Source: an uncultured Muribaculaceae bacterium (GTDB lineage: Bacteria; Bacteroidota; Bacteroidia; Bacteroidales; Muribaculaceae). Taken from it: a DNA stretch of 5,377 nucleotides. The notes below the pieces were generated by a model, which worked only from the letters and a program-made list of their open reading frames with translations, was not told the origin of the DNA and searched no databases. Positions 5,363 to 5,377 of the stretch are shown piece by piece. The translations under genes and the position numbers were made by a program. Location: positions 1 through 5,377 of the forward strand of contig CANRZQ010000197.1 of assembly GCA_947644475.1 (NCBI GenBank), written 5' to 3'. The first letter of the stretch is position 1. Every line of letters begins with the position of its first letter.

Positions 5363-5377
5363 CCACCCAAAAAAAAA

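Larger units (their letters stand above)
5198..5377. other. Non-coding, hairpin-rich region after the PH-domain operon
   Basis: No credible gene lies here. The region contains four consecutive inverted repeats, a 9-bp-spaced direct repeat of GACCAA (5271-5276 and 5280-5285), and ends in nine A residues at the window edge. None of the plus-strand hairpins is followed by a T run, so none is a clear intrinsic terminator for the upstream operon. The concentration of GC-rich symmetric sequence suggests a repetitive extragenic element, and a contig could end here for that reason. Confidence 0.6.

Overview
The window looks like chromosomal DNA from a Bacteroidales bacterium, plausibly a Muribaculaceae-type gut commensal. 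The evidence is a GC content near the middle of the range, start codons that mostly lack Shine-Dalgarno sequences, two TAnnTTTG -7 promoter boxes in the divergent intergenic region, and a starch-type GH13 lipoprotein whose mature N-terminus is acidic. This assignment is inferred from style and gene content; no rRNA or other phylogenetic marker is present.

Layout. Positions 1-3088 hold four genes, all on the minus strand. Reading in the direction of transcription they are a Y-family translesion DNA polymerase (3088-1601), a small YolD-like protein overlapping it by 4 bases (1604-1398), a secreted NlpC/P60 peptidase (1307-723), and the N-terminal third or so of a GH13 alpha-amylase-family lipoprotein (625 to beyond the left edge). 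Positions 3089-3237 are a divergent promoter region. Positions 3238-5197 carry a two-gene plus-strand operon of bacterial PH-domain (bPH2) membrane proteins of 167 and 487 aa that overlap by 8 bases. Size and architecture match the Bacillus YdbS/YdbT pair. Positions 5198-5377 contain no gene but hold four successive hairpins, the last GC-rich with 17-bp arms, followed by an A tract at the window edge; this resembles a REP/BIME-like repeat cluster.

Functionally there are three separate themes. The polymerase and YolD-like protein form a translationally coupled error-prone repair unit. The NlpC/P60 peptidase and the GH13 lipoprotein act outside the cytoplasm, on peptidoglycan and alpha-glucan respectively. 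The PH-domain pair is probably an inner-membrane complex related to envelope stress or resistance to membrane-active antimicrobials; that role is extrapolated from Bacillus. Nothing indicates a wholly new system. The items most worth a second look are the hairpin cluster at 5210-5362, a TGTTAAA inverted repeat on both flanks of the polymerase operon, a true Shine-Dalgarno sequence inside the polymerase C-terminal codons, and an 8-bp tandem repeat upstream of the amylase gene.
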